Below are positions 24,516 through 33,078 of a stretch of 52,657 nt of DNA, one piece after another. This stretch comes from Clostridiales bacterium. GTDB lineage: Bacteria > Bacillota > Clostridia > Christensenellales > Borkfalkiaceae. Every line of letters starts with the position of its first letter. Position 1 is the stretch's first letter. Where the stretch lies: positions 1 through 52,657 of the forward strand of contig SVIM01000010.1 in the NCBI GenBank assembly GCA_015069485.1, given 5' to 3'. The translations under genes and the position numbers were made by a program. The notes under the pieces were generated by a model, which had not been told where the DNA came from, did not search any database, and worked only from the letters and a program-made list of their open reading frames with translations.

Positions 24516-27500
24516 TTAGTTGTTGTCGTCTTCTTCAACTTCTTCAAGCTTAAGCTTTTTAATATAACGCTTTTTCTTTGCAGAATTATATTTATTTTCT
24601 TCAGCTTTTTTGCTGGGCTTACGCTTGCTAACGAAGATTCTTACAATGTAACCGATAAGAGCAACGAATATTGCAGCTACTAAACCGATAGAAATTGCAA
24701 GTAACCAAGGGTTGGTTGCGTCAGGGTCAACTTCTTCTTCAACTTCTTCAGTATCTTCTTCCTCGTCGGTGTCAACTACGATACGGTCAATAGACTTATC
24801 AATTGCAGAGTAGTCAGCAAATACGGTGTAAGTGCCGTCTTCTTCAATATTATTTACTAAAAGATAAGCAAGGGTTTCGTTATATCTATTTGCGTCGTAA
24901 TCGTAATCGGTTTCGCCTTCGCCTGCAGTATTTTCATTGTAAGGAATATAATCTGCAGAATCGTAAAGGGAGAAGGTGTAGTAGTGATAATTGTAATTAT
25001 CTAAAAGTGCAACGCCGTTTTCTGAAGCAAGGGTTTCGTAGTATTCAATGCTTTCGTTGTTAGAAGCGATTGTAACGCCTGCGTTGTAAAGTGCATCTTG
25101 ATAGTATTCGATAATATCGTTTTCGTAATCAGCAAGCCAAGTATTATAGTTAGAAGAGGTTGCGTTGTTAGAAGAATAATCGAATAAGATGTAGCTTCCT
25201 TCTGCAGAAGTAGCTTCGCCAGCATTAAGTCCGGTATAATTTCTGTCACCGTTCCAAAGCTCAACGGTATATGCTCTGCTTGATGAACCACCGCGAATAT
25301 AGAAGTTTACGGTAATCCACTTATCAGCAACACTAGCGTCGTTGCCGTCAACGATTGCAAGATATTTTTCAGAAGTATTGTCGGTATATCTTAAATAGCT
25401 ATCAGCAAATTGCGAAACCTTTTCGGTGCGTTCGCCGTTTTCAAGATAATAGTAATTTCCGTCAACATACTGGAATAATCTCGTTCCGTCGTTAGCAACT
25501 AAGAAGTGAGGGGATTCCTGAGTTTTATTAGCGTCAACGTAATAAACTTCAGTAGTTTGCTTGTTTATAATATTATCAATAATAACGTTGTTGCCGTTTT
25601 CATCGTAATATTTATAGGTTTGGTCGTTGTAAATTCTGTTATAGTTTTTAAGGTTAGCAAAGAAATTGCCGTCCTTGTCAACGTAAAGTCCGTTGGGGCT
25701 AGTAGTGTATGCAATATTTGCAATTTCGTCGTCAACTAACTCGGGGTTCTGCTTTAATACGTTGCCTTCGTCGTCATACCAATAGGTATATTCGGGAACG
25801 TTAAATTCAAGGTCTTCGCTATTATTAGTTAAATAGATATAAGCTTTTGCGCCTTCGCTAACTTTTACCTTAAAGCTTACGGTTGCATAGCCGTTAGCAG
25901 CAAGAGTTTTTGATTTAGAAACTAAACCGTAAGTGCGCGCTTGGTTTTCACCAAAATATCTTTCAGTATTAGTAATTACAAGGGGTTGTGCAGAAGAGTT
26001 ACCAAAAATTTCGTTCCAAGCTTGGTCTGCAGAAATACTTGTAGATAAGCCGGTTTTGTTAACGATAATATCAAGCCAATCGTAAGAGCCGTCAGTATTG
26101 CCGTTAGCAACGTAATCGCTCCAAATATTTTCTTTAAAGCTCTTCTTGTTTACTAAGCCGTTATATTCTTCGGTGTCAATACCTACGAAGTTGTTTCCGC
26201 CGTAGTAGGTGTTGTAACTTGAAGCAGGAGCAACGGTATCATTAATCTTATTGTATAAGTTGTTACTTACTTCGTCGAATTTGTTTCCGGAACCAGGTTC
26301 GGATTCGCTAAAGTTAAGGGCTGCAGAGTAGCTGTTAGAGCCTACAAGTTTAAATTCTTCTTCTCCAACCTCAATGGTTTGCATATTTGCAAGCATTGCA
26401 TAGCCGTATTTGTAAGCTACTATAGTTTTGTCCTTTAACGCGGTGTTACCAAAGCTGAAGTCAATTTCAAATTCTTGGCTTTCTTCGGTATCATTATTAA
26501 TAAAGAAGAAGCATTGTACCCAACCGTTAAACAAATCGTCGTTATCGTTTAAGGTATAGGTGATAGAGGAGGTATCAACGGTAAAAGTGCCGGTGTTATC
26601 TTCGTCGTTAACGTCCTTAACCTTAAGGGTTGCCGCCGTGCTACCGTTCATATCAGAGGTCTTTACCCAGAAGGAAACTAATTTATAAGATTCTGCTTCA
26701 ACGGTAAATAAATTGCTGTTGCTTACGTTAGCGGTATAAGCAGCGCCTTCGGATGAGAATAATACCAAGGAATCGGTAGAACCGTCAACGCCAGGAAGCT
26801 CGCTTGCGGTAGAAAGTGCGTCTGCAATCTTGTTACCGTAAGAGTCGTTTAAGTTAAGCGCGTTTTTAATTGCGTCTTTGTTGCCGTCAACAGTTATCTG
26901 AGCAAGTCTATCGTGGGAAGTACCAACGGTTACGTTCTTCGTTACAAATTTATCTTCAGTATCAACGTAGGTTACGTTACCAACGGTTTGAATATTTGAA
27001 GCGTCTGCAACGGGGGTGCGGTAGTCGTCTGCGTCAACGGTAAGGCCAACCTTGTAGCTACCTTCAACCTTTGCTCTGTTGTCACCTGCGGTAAGGTCTA
27101 ATAAGTATTCGAAATCCTTAGAATTTCTATCGTAGTTATTAGAATTGTTTTTAAGGCTATCAGCAATAAAAATCTTATCGTCTGTTTCGCTTAAAATAGT
27201 AGCGGTGGGGTAAGTTGCGGTTACGTCGTAGCTATCTAAATCTTCAAGTGATTCAACTTGAGTGATAGTTAAATCATCAAAGAAAGCATAACCTTCAACG
27301 TAATTTTCCTTACCTGCTTCGCCAAGACCAAGCGTTACCGAAACGGTGGTTGCTGCAAAGTCGCAAGCGTTAACGTACATAGTGTACTTAACCCAGCCGT
27401 TGCTGTTTTCTGCGCCTTCTTCAATTAACTTTTCGGTGTTGATGTTTTTAATGTAAAGCGAATCAAGCTCCGTTCCGCCAACGGTGTGGGTAAGCTTAAT

Positions 27501-28367
27501 GTAAGCGCCACGGTTTTGTGCAACTTCGTCACCGTTGTTATAAATAAGATTAGAGGTTTTAACCCAAACAGAAATTTCAGCAGCGGTGTTAGCAACTAAG
27601 TTAACGGAAGTAGAGGACTTGTAGCTTTGTGCAGTACCGTTATGAATGGTATTACCTGAATCGTTTTTATGATTATAGGTATAGTTGTGAAGCATTAATA
27701 CGTTGCTACCAACTATATCGGAATAAGTATTTGCCGTTTGATTGTATTCACGGTAATACTGACCGTCTTCCTCGTTTAAGTAAACCTGAGTTCCGTCGTC
27801 AAGGAAATAGTTGTCGCCGGTTTTAGTGGGTGCGCCCTTGTAGTAAGGGGTATAAGGGTTAGCAATAAACTCCTTATCCGCATCAACAGCGTTTTCAGCT
27901 AAAGCCTTGTCCGTATAAACGAAGGGAAGGTCAGAGCTTTCAAGTCCGTTAAAATCCTTATAAAGCTCGTCGTAATTTTCGTCGTCGGTGTCAAGGTCGT
28001 TATTTTCGTCTAAAACGGATACGAGGTCAACGCTAGCAAATTTATTCCAAACTTCAGTAGAGGTATCAACGATACCGCTCATTACGTCAGAAGCGGGAGA
28101 ACCGTCGTTTGCTTTAGACCAGCTATTAGCGCTCTTTATATAATAATAACCGCCGTCTTCTTCGTCTTCATTTTGTGTAAAAAACTCAAAGTTGCCGTTT
28201 TTAATAACCTGCTGGTCAATTTTGGTTGCAGAGTTATTGCCGTTATTGTTGCCGCCGTTATCTGGTTCAGTACAAGCAGCAAGGCTAAATACGGAAGAAG
28301 CCGCCATAACCGCAAAAGCCATAAAAATAGGTTTGAGTTTTAAGTTCTTTCTGTTCTTTTTCTTCAT
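24516..28367 (-). CDS. Giant surface lipoprotein with C-terminal membrane helix
   Basis: About 1283 residues when started at the ATG at 28367, which has AGGTG six bases upstream; a GTG at 28376 is the longer alternative. The signal ends SVFSLAAC, a lipobox with Cys32. The body holds carbohydrate-binding-like beta domains (NSNGWVKYTMYVNACDF and similar segments repeat), an acidic stretch DTDEEEDTEEVEEEV, then a C-terminal helix (LLAISIGLVAAIFVALIGYI) and a Lys-rich tail. A protein with both a lipid anchor and a C-terminal membrane helix is unusual. No enzymatic motif is recognised; likely a cell-surface binding or scaffolding protein. Confidence 0.75.
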   Translation of the reverse strand: MKKKNRKNLKLKPIFMAFAVMAASSVFSLAACTEPDNGGNNNGNNSATKIDQQVIKNGNFEFFTQNEDEEDGGYYYIKSANSWSKANDGSPASDVMSGIVDTSTEVWNKFASVDLVSVLDENNDLDTDDENYDELYKDFNGLESSDLPFVYTDKALAENAVDADKEFIANPYTPYYKGAPTKTGDNYFLDDGTQVYLNEEDGQYYREYNQTANTYSDIVGSNVLMLHNYTYNHKNDSGNTIHNGTAQSYKSSTSVNLVANTAAEISVWVKTSNLIYNNGDEVAQNRGAYIKLTHTVGGTELDSLYIKNINTEKLIEEGAENSNGWVKYTMYVNACDFAATTVSVTLGLGEAGKENYVEGYAFFDDLTITQVESLEDLDSYDVTATYPTATILSETDDKIFIADSLKNNSNNYDRNSKDFEYLLDLTAGDNRAKVEGSYKVGLTVDADDYRTPVADASNIQTVGNVTYVDTEDKFVTKNVTVGTSHDRLAQITVDGNKDAIKNALNLNDSYGNKIADALSTASELPGVDGSTDSLVLFSSEGAAYTANVSNSNLFTVEAESYKLVSFWVKTSDMNGSTAATLKVKDVNDEDNTGTFTVDTSSITYTLNDNDDLFNGWVQCFFFINNDTEESQEFEIDFSFGNTALKDKTIVAYKYGYAMLANMQTIEVGEEEFKLVGSNSYSAALNFSESEPGSGNKFDEVSNNLYNKINDTVAPASSYNTYYGGNNFVGIDTEEYNGLVNKKSFKENIWSDYVANGNTDGSYDWLDIIVNKTGLSTSISADQAWNEIFGNSSAQPLVITNTERYFGENQARTYGLVSKSKTLAANGYATVSFKVKVSEGAKAYIYLTNNSEDLEFNVPEYTYWYDDEGNVLKQNPELVDDEIANIAYTTSPNGLYVDKDGNFFANLKNYNRIYNDQTYKYYDENGNNVIIDNIINKQTTEVYYVDANKTQESPHFLVANDGTRLFQYVDGNYYYLENGERTEKVSQFADSYLRYTDNTSEKYLAIVDGNDASVADKWITVNFYIRGGSSSRAYTVELWNGDRNYTGLNAGEATSAEGSYILFDYSSNNATSSNYNTWLADYENDIIEYYQDALYNAGVTIASNNESIEYYETLASENGVALLDNYNYHYYTFSLYDSADYIPYNENTAGEGETDYDYDANRYNETLAYLLVNNIEEDGTYTVFADYSAIDKSIDRIVVDTDEEEDTEEVEEEVDPDATNPWLLAISIGLVAAIFVALIGYIVRIFVSKRKPSKKAEENKYNSAKKKRYIKKLKLEEVEEDDNN

Positions 28368-28544
28368 ATATTGCACCTATAAGTAACATTGTATATACAA
28401 ATTTTCAAAATTCGTACTACACTATTTTAATATAATTCGCATTTATAATCAAGTATTTACGCCGTAATTTTAGCGAAAAATTTTATTATTTTGAAATATT
28501 TGCGCAAACTTTATTATATAAAACTGTTTTTTCGGGGCAATTAT

Positions 28545-28907
28545 ATGAAATTTTCTAAAAAATTTACAAACAGGGTATTAAGTGGCTCGTTAATAGGTGC
28601 AGTAAACGGCTTGTTTGGCGGTGGGGGTGGGATGATTGCCGTCCCTACCTTAACAACCGTTTTAAGGTATCAAACTAAGGTGGCCCACGCAACGGCAATT
28701 TTTATAATAGCCCCGGTGTGTCTTGCAAGCGCAATAATTTATATTATCAACGGTTACTTTAAAGCGTCGTTAATAATACCCGTAAGTATAGGTAACGTTG
28801 CGGGTGGTGCGCTTGGGGCGCTGTTTTTGGAGATATTGCCACAAAAGGCTATAAACTTAATTTTTATCTTCGTAATGCTTGCTACGGGAATAAGGATGCT
28901 GTTTTAA
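28545..28907 (+). CDS. TauE/SafE (TSUP) transporter, N-terminal half
   Basis: The 120-residue protein (start at ATG 28545, beginning MKFSKKF; an upstream extension is in frame but lacks support) carries GAVNGLFGGGGGMIAVP, the glycine-rich motif of TSUP/TauE-SafE membrane proteins, and about four helices. It equals one half of a usual 250-residue transporter. The stop codon overlaps the start of the next gene, the other half, so the two are likely to be translated together and to form a heterodimer. The substrate (sulfite, sulfonate or other anion) is not predictable. Confidence 0.82.
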   Translation: MKFSKKFTNRVLSGSLIGAVNGLFGGGGGMIAVPTLTTVLRYQTKVAHATAIFIIAPVCLASAIIYIINGYFKASLIIPVSIGNVAGGALGALFLEILPQKAINLIFIFVMLATGIRMLF

Positions 28908-29287
28908 TGGGATTTATTTACTTTTTAATCGCAGGCTTTTTGGGCGGACTTTTAGGTGGTATGGGTATGGGTGGCGGTACTATATTAATCCCTCTTTTAA
29001 CGGTCTTTTTGGGTGTTGAACAGCATATTGCTCAAGCGGCAAACCTTATCGCCTTTTTGCCTATGGCGTTAATTTCTTTAAATATTCATAAAAAGGAAGG
29101 ACTTTTAAAAACAAACGGAGCTTTTGTAATAATTATCCCCGCCGTAATTTTTTCAGTTTTAGGCAGTATGCTCGCCGTGGCGCTTCCTGCCAATATTTTA
29201 AAAAAGCTTTTAGGCGCTTTTTTAATTGCTCTAGCAATTAAGCGAGCCAAGGTCGTCATTTCTTCTCTTTCAAAAAAATCTTTTTAA
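28907..29287 (+). CDS. TauE/SafE (TSUP) transporter, C-terminal half
   Basis: The 126-residue protein starts in TAATG overlap with the preceding gene and repeats the family motif (GFLGGLLGGMGMGGGTILIP at about residues 11-30) plus four helices. Its 3' end overlaps the end of the convergent SpoVB-like gene by 32 bp. Confidence 0.82.
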   Translation: MGFIYFLIAGFLGGLLGGMGMGGGTILIPLLTVFLGVEQHIAQAANLIAFLPMALISLNIHKKEGLLKTNGAFVIIIPAVIFSVLGSMLAVALPANILKKLLGAFLIALAIKRAKVVISSLSKKSF

Positions 29288-30764
29288 TTGACTTTATCGA
29301 AATAACTTCAAGCACATAGAAAAGGGCGAATATAAATAAACTAATACCCAAGCAACAAATTATGCAGGTGGCAATCAAAGGCAATTTGTGTACGAATAAA
29401 TTTTTTAAAGAGTCACCAAAAATACAGCAAATTACGCAAGCAATTAAGCATTTAAAAAAGTAATTAAAAATTTTAATTTCCCTGCATTTTTTAAACAAAA
29501 GGCGAAGGTTGCAAGCCATAGTTATAATAAAGCTTAACGCCATACCGATTAAATAAGACCAAATGCCAACCACGGGGGTTAAAAATATAATGCAAGCAAG
29601 CGTTGCAATCGCGCCAAAAATAAAGTAAATTAAGGTTTTAATTTCACAATTCATTGAGTTAAGCACGGTAGTCGTTATTATTGCTACGCACATAGGAAAA
29701 AGAATAAAGCAACAGGCTTTAATTATTTTTCCGCTCAGCTCGTCAGAATATAGCAAAACGCCTAATTCTTCACCTAAAACGAATAAGAACGGAATTATTG
29801 AAGCGGCTATAAACAAGCCTGCCTTAATGGATTTTTCAATATCGTTTTTAAGGCTAATCTTTCTATTTTTATAATAATTTTCCGAAAGCTCTGGGGCAAT
29901 AACCACCGCAATAGAGCCAATTAGTGAAGTGGGCATAAATAAAATAGGAATAGCCATACCTAACGCAACGCCGTAAAGGGAAGTGGCTTCCGTGGTAGAG
30001 TAACCGCAAAAATTTACTAAAAGCACGGGCAAAAGAATTGCTACGACGGAATTTAAAAGAGAGGACGAGGTTCTCATTGCCGTAATGGGCATTGCAGAAG
30101 AAAATACGGCTTTCATTTGGCTTTTAGGGCTTATAAATTTTCCTCCGTTTTTCTTATACCATAAAATTGAGGTAACGAATGAAAATATATACGAAATTAA
30201 CACGGCAAACGCTGCTCCCATAGCCCCGCCTACGGCGTCTTTCGTAAAAAACACGAAAACGCACCCTAAAATTACCATAACGAAGTCTTCAGCAAGCTCT
30301 ATTAAGCTATAGGGCAAAAACTGCTTTTTCCCCCAAAAAGCACCGCGTAAAACGGCGTAAATAGAGGTAAGCGCAAGGCCGGGCAGTAAAATTAAAAACA
30401 CGCTTAAGCATCTTTTATCGCTAAATAGAAAGCCGAACAAACCGTTGCAAAAAAATAAAATTAAAAATATAGGAACGGAAAAAATAAGTGTACAGCAAAT
30501 GCCCGCCGTAACGGTGGCGTGGCTTTCGTTTTCGTTGCCTTCCGCGCTATGCTTTGTAATAAGTCTTGAAACGGTTATAGGAACACCGCTTGAAGAAATC
30601 GTTAAAAATACAGCGAAAACGGAAAGACTTATTTGGTAAATTCCCAACCCTTCCGCGCCGATAAACCTTGAAAGAATTATTCTATACGCAAAGCTTAAAG
30701 CCTTTTCTACCGTAGAAAATACGGTAACTTGCGTAGCCGATTTATATATATTTCTGCTCATCAC
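29256..30764 (-). CDS. spoVB: SpoVB-like flippase of the MOP/MATE exporter superfamily
   Basis: The 502-residue polytopic protein (about 14 helices) begins with the family pattern ATQVTVFSTVEKALSFAYRI and RFIGAEGLGIYQISLSVFAVF, typical of stage V sporulation protein B and related oligosaccharide or lipid II flippases. In spore formers SpoVB acts in cortex peptidoglycan synthesis, but related paralogs serve other envelope lipids, so the sporulation role is likely, not certain. It overlaps the TSUP gene tail to tail. Confidence 0.8.
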   Translation of the reverse strand: MMSRNIYKSATQVTVFSTVEKALSFAYRIILSRFIGAEGLGIYQISLSVFAVFLTISSSGVPITVSRLITKHSAEGNENESHATVTAGICCTLIFSVPIFLILFFCNGLFGFLFSDKRCLSVFLILLPGLALTSIYAVLRGAFWGKKQFLPYSLIELAEDFVMVILGCVFVFFTKDAVGGAMGAAFAVLISYIFSFVTSILWYKKNGGKFISPKSQMKAVFSSAMPITAMRTSSSLLNSVVAILLPVLLVNFCGYSTTEATSLYGVALGMAIPILFMPTSLIGSIAVVIAPELSENYYKNRKISLKNDIEKSIKAGLFIAASIIPFLFVLGEELGVLLYSDELSGKIIKACCFILFPMCVAIITTTVLNSMNCEIKTLIYFIFGAIATLACIIFLTPVVGIWSYLIGMALSFIITMACNLRLLFKKCREIKIFNYFFKCLIACVICCIFGDSLKNLFVHKLPLIATCIICCLGISLFIFALFYVLEVISIKSIKKIFLKEKK

Positions 30765-30851
30765 AATATTTTACAAAAGAATTAGGGCAATTATGAACAT
30801 AAAAATAAATATCTTCATATATATAAATACAAGGTAAAAAACAAAAAAATT

Positions 30852-31136
30852 ATGTTTTCGCTCGTTTTAGATAGAAGTAAATTTTATAAAATTAAATACG
30901 GACAAAACGCAACGCAAGTACGGCAAACCTTTAAAATGCCGATAAACGAGGTATTTAGCGGTAAAATAATTTGCATAGACAGTACAAAATATTTTGAATA
31001 TAGCGTAAAGGTAGGCGAAACTTACTGCGCAATCGCAAAAAAATTCGGCGTTGATAAAGAATTATTAAAAAAAATTAACGAAGAAAAGCCAATATACCCA
31101 ACCTGCAAAATTTTTGTTCCGGAGCTACGGGCGTAA
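30852..31136 (+). CDS. Small LysM domain protein
   Basis: The 94-residue protein has two LysM-like halves: YKIKYGQNATQVRQTFKM (12-29) and YSVKVGETYCAIAKKFGV (about 50-67) ending IYPTCKIFVPE. LysM domains bind peptidoglycan or chitin-like glycans. No signal peptide is present, so it is probably part of the spore or forespore envelope, as for many clostridial LysM proteins. Start is uncertain as no clear ribosome site is seen. Confidence 0.75.
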   Translation: MFSLVLDRSKFYKIKYGQNATQVRQTFKMPINEVFSGKIICIDSTKYFEYSVKVGETYCAIAKKFGVDKELLKKINEEKPIYPTCKIFVPELRA

Positions 31137-31204
31137 ATTTAATCTATAAGAGTCGTTGATTTTTAATTCGGCATATAATATAACAAAAACTAACGGAGGT
31201 TAAA

Positions 31205-31861
31205 ATGTCCTTTTTTTCTAACTTTCAATCAGATAAATGTCCGGGCAGTATAACGGGCAATCCTATAAACGGATTGTGTGAAAAGGTTTGTATTCAAGCC
31301 CAAAAAATTTTTGATGCCTGCATAAAGCAAATTCAAATCGAAAATTATGCGTTAACCCTTTCAAACTATACGCCTTCAAACCCTACATATCCACTAAATT
31401 TTATAAGTGCAAGATCAATTCAGTCAACGGGCGTAATAACTAATTTAAGCGTTGACAGAGTGCACGATAAGCCGGGTTGCGCAAGGGTGCAAGCAACCGT
31501 AGGAATTCCCGTAGAGGTTTTATACACCGACGCAAACGGAGTAGAGGGCGTTGCGCAATCGATAATTAACGTCAATCAAGACGTCTTATTATTCGTTCCT
31601 GCGCCTTCAATTATGCCTTATAAAATTACTGCAGAGGTAAGCGCAGTAGCGGCGGAAGGGGTATTTAATTCTGCCGATAACACTTTTAGAGTAAGCGCTT
31701 GCGTAACCGTAATTTTAAAGGTTGCTATCGACGTTGAACTTCTTGTTCCAAGCTACGGCTACTGCGTAATTCCACCTGCGCAGGAATACTCGCAAGAGGT
31801 GTGCGCAGGCTTTTTCGAATTACCCTTATACCCGCAAGGTAAAAATTGTTCAAAGCAGTAA
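31205..31861 (+). CDS. Spore coat-like conserved hypothetical protein
   Basis: The 218-residue protein starts after AACGGAGG. It contains CPGSITGNPINGLCEKVCIQ (12-31), VGIPVEVLYTD, a repeated beta-rich pattern and VELLVPSYGYCVIPP near residue 180. These resemble DUF3794/SPOCS-like clostridial proteins of the spore surface, but the match is by eye. Cysteines are abundant (about 10), as in coat proteins. It follows the LysM gene, suggesting a sporulation pair. Confidence 0.6.
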   Translation: MSFFSNFQSDKCPGSITGNPINGLCEKVCIQAQKIFDACIKQIQIENYALTLSNYTPSNPTYPLNFISARSIQSTGVITNLSVDRVHDKPGCARVQATVGIPVEVLYTDANGVEGVAQSIINVNQDVLLFVPAPSIMPYKITAEVSAVAAEGVFNSADNTFRVSACVTVILKVAIDVELLVPSYGYCVIPPAQEYSQEVCAGFFELPLYPQGKNCSKQ

Positions 31862-32058
31862 AACGCGTAGCTTAAAGTCAAAGGTACGGCAAAATTAACT
31901 TTTTGCCGTACTACTATGTTACGCATAATCGCCGTTATTTTATGTACTATGTCTTGCATAATTGCCCATTTATTAAACATAAATTGCTAAAATTGTTTAT
32001 TTATTATTATTAAAACAAATTACTTTTAATGCGAGCAAAATTATGGTAAAATATAAGT

Positions 32059-32754
32059 ATGAAAATTTATTCCATAAGCGATTTGCATCTTTCCGGGCTT
32101 TCTAACAAGCCTATGGATATATTTGGAAAAGGCTGGGAAGGGCATTTTGATAAAATTAAAAACGACTGGAACGCAAAGGTTTTAGATGAAGATATAGTGC
32201 TTATTTGCGGTGATACGAGTTGGGGCACGGACTTTGAAGAAGGGCTTTTCGACTTGCAATCTTTAATTGGGCTAAGGGGTAAAAAGGTATTTATCCGTGG
32301 CAATCACGATTACTGGTGGAACGGCATTACCAAGCTTCGCGATTCCGCCCCGGACAGCACCTTTTTCTTTTTGCAAAACGATTGCATAAAAATAGAAAAT
32401 ATTATTATTTGCGGTTCTCGCGGTTGGACTTGCCCCGGTAGCTCCGACTATACTGAACACGACGAAAAATTATATAAAAGGGAAGCAGAAAGGTTTAAGC
32501 TTTGTTTTAACAGCGTAAATAAAATAAAAGAGAGCGGTGATACAGTTATTGCGCTTATTCACTATCCGCCCTTTAGCTTAAAATCGACGCAGACGCTATT
32601 TACCGATTTGTTTGAAGAAAATAAAGTAGATAAGGTAGTTTTCGGGCATATTCACGGGGAATCGTTTTTTCCCTTGCGCACGGTTAAAAACGGTATAGAA
32701 TATATTTTAACTTCCTGCGATAAGGTTGCTTTTACGTTGCAAAGAATATTGTAA
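32059..32754 (+). CDS. Calcineurin-like metallophosphoesterase
   Basis: The 231-residue protein has the metal-binding motifs SDLHL (7-11), CGDTSWG (50-56), RGNHDYWW (about 79-86), ALIHYPP and FGHIHGES. It belongs to the COG1768 group of phosphohydrolases, whose substrate is unknown. It is a single gene between terminators. Confidence 0.88.
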   Translation: MKIYSISDLHLSGLSNKPMDIFGKGWEGHFDKIKNDWNAKVLDEDIVLICGDTSWGTDFEEGLFDLQSLIGLRGKKVFIRGNHDYWWNGITKLRDSAPDSTFFFLQNDCIKIENIIICGSRGWTCPGSSDYTEHDEKLYKREAERFKLCFNSVNKIKESGDTVIALIHYPPFSLKSTQTLFTDLFEENKVDKVVFGHIHGESFFPLRTVKNGIEYILTSCDKVAFTLQRIL

Positions 32755-32756
32755 AC

Positions 32757-32790
32757 AAATTTGCGGCATAATTTTGCCGCAAATTTTTTA
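32757..32790 (+). terminator. Rho-independent terminator after the phosphoesterase
   Basis: AAATTTGCGGCA (32757-32768) pairs with TGCCGCAAATTT (32775-32786) and is followed by TTT. Confidence 0.9.
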
Positions 32791-32810
32791 ATTTATTTTT
32801 GCTCTAACAC

Positions 32811-32839
32811 TTTACTTTGTGAAATTATTGTGTTATAAT
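32811..32839 (+). promoter_or_regulatory. pyr operon promoter, overlapping a 20-bp palindrome
   Basis: TTTACT (32811-32816) and TATAAT (32834-32839) have 17-bp spacing. The -10 box is the left end of the perfect palindrome TATAATCTTTAAAGATTATA (32834-32853), which would cover the transcription start and could be an operator. Confidence 0.8.
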
Positions 32840-32898
32840 CTTTAAAGATTATAGAGCTTTGACAAAGTTATTTGTTAACTTTGAGTAAAGGAATACTT

Positions 32899-32991
32899 AT
32901 GCAAAAGTTTTTACTAGATATACGCAAAAAAAGCAATACTGCGTATAAAAATAAAAATTTTATTTGTTTGGCAGTTAGTGCCTTATTTTAA
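32899..32991 (+). CDS. Putative pyr operon leader peptide
   Basis: A 30-codon ORF begins ATGCAAAAGTTTTTACTAG after AAAGGA (32888-32893) and ends with TAA at 32989-32991, in the first bases of the terminator stem. It is Lys/Asn/Phe-rich and its codons 16-22 are A/U-rich. Its place between promoter and terminator-like structure is that of a leader peptide in a coupled attenuator, as in enterobacterial pyrBI. Product function is not expected; translation itself would be the signal. Confidence 0.6.
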   Translation: MQKFLLDIRKKSNTAYKNKNFICLAVSALF

Positions 32992-33053
32992 GCGGTTTAA
33001 TCCCGAAGGTAACTTTTTTAAAGTTAAGCCTGCGGGCTTGTTCCGCTTTTTTT
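32990..33053 (+). terminator. Attenuator-like terminator before pyrB
   Basis: AAGCGG (32990-32995) pairs with CCGCTT (33043-33048), enclosing CCCG/CGGG (33002-33005/33033-33036) and TAACTTT/AAAGTTA (33010-33016/33020-33026), followed by a run of T. AAAGTTA and TAACTTT elements also occur upstream near 32864-32880 and could pair alternatively. The start codon of pyrB lies 26 bp after the T-run. Confidence 0.7.
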
Positions 33054-33078
33054 ATGCAATTGAAATTTTGGAGTTTAT

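Noticed and set aside
33000-33036. A PyrR-binding loop (AAUCCCGAAGG) in the pyr leader
   Set aside because: It lacks at least one conserved base of the known loop consensus; I keep it only as an unproved alternative.
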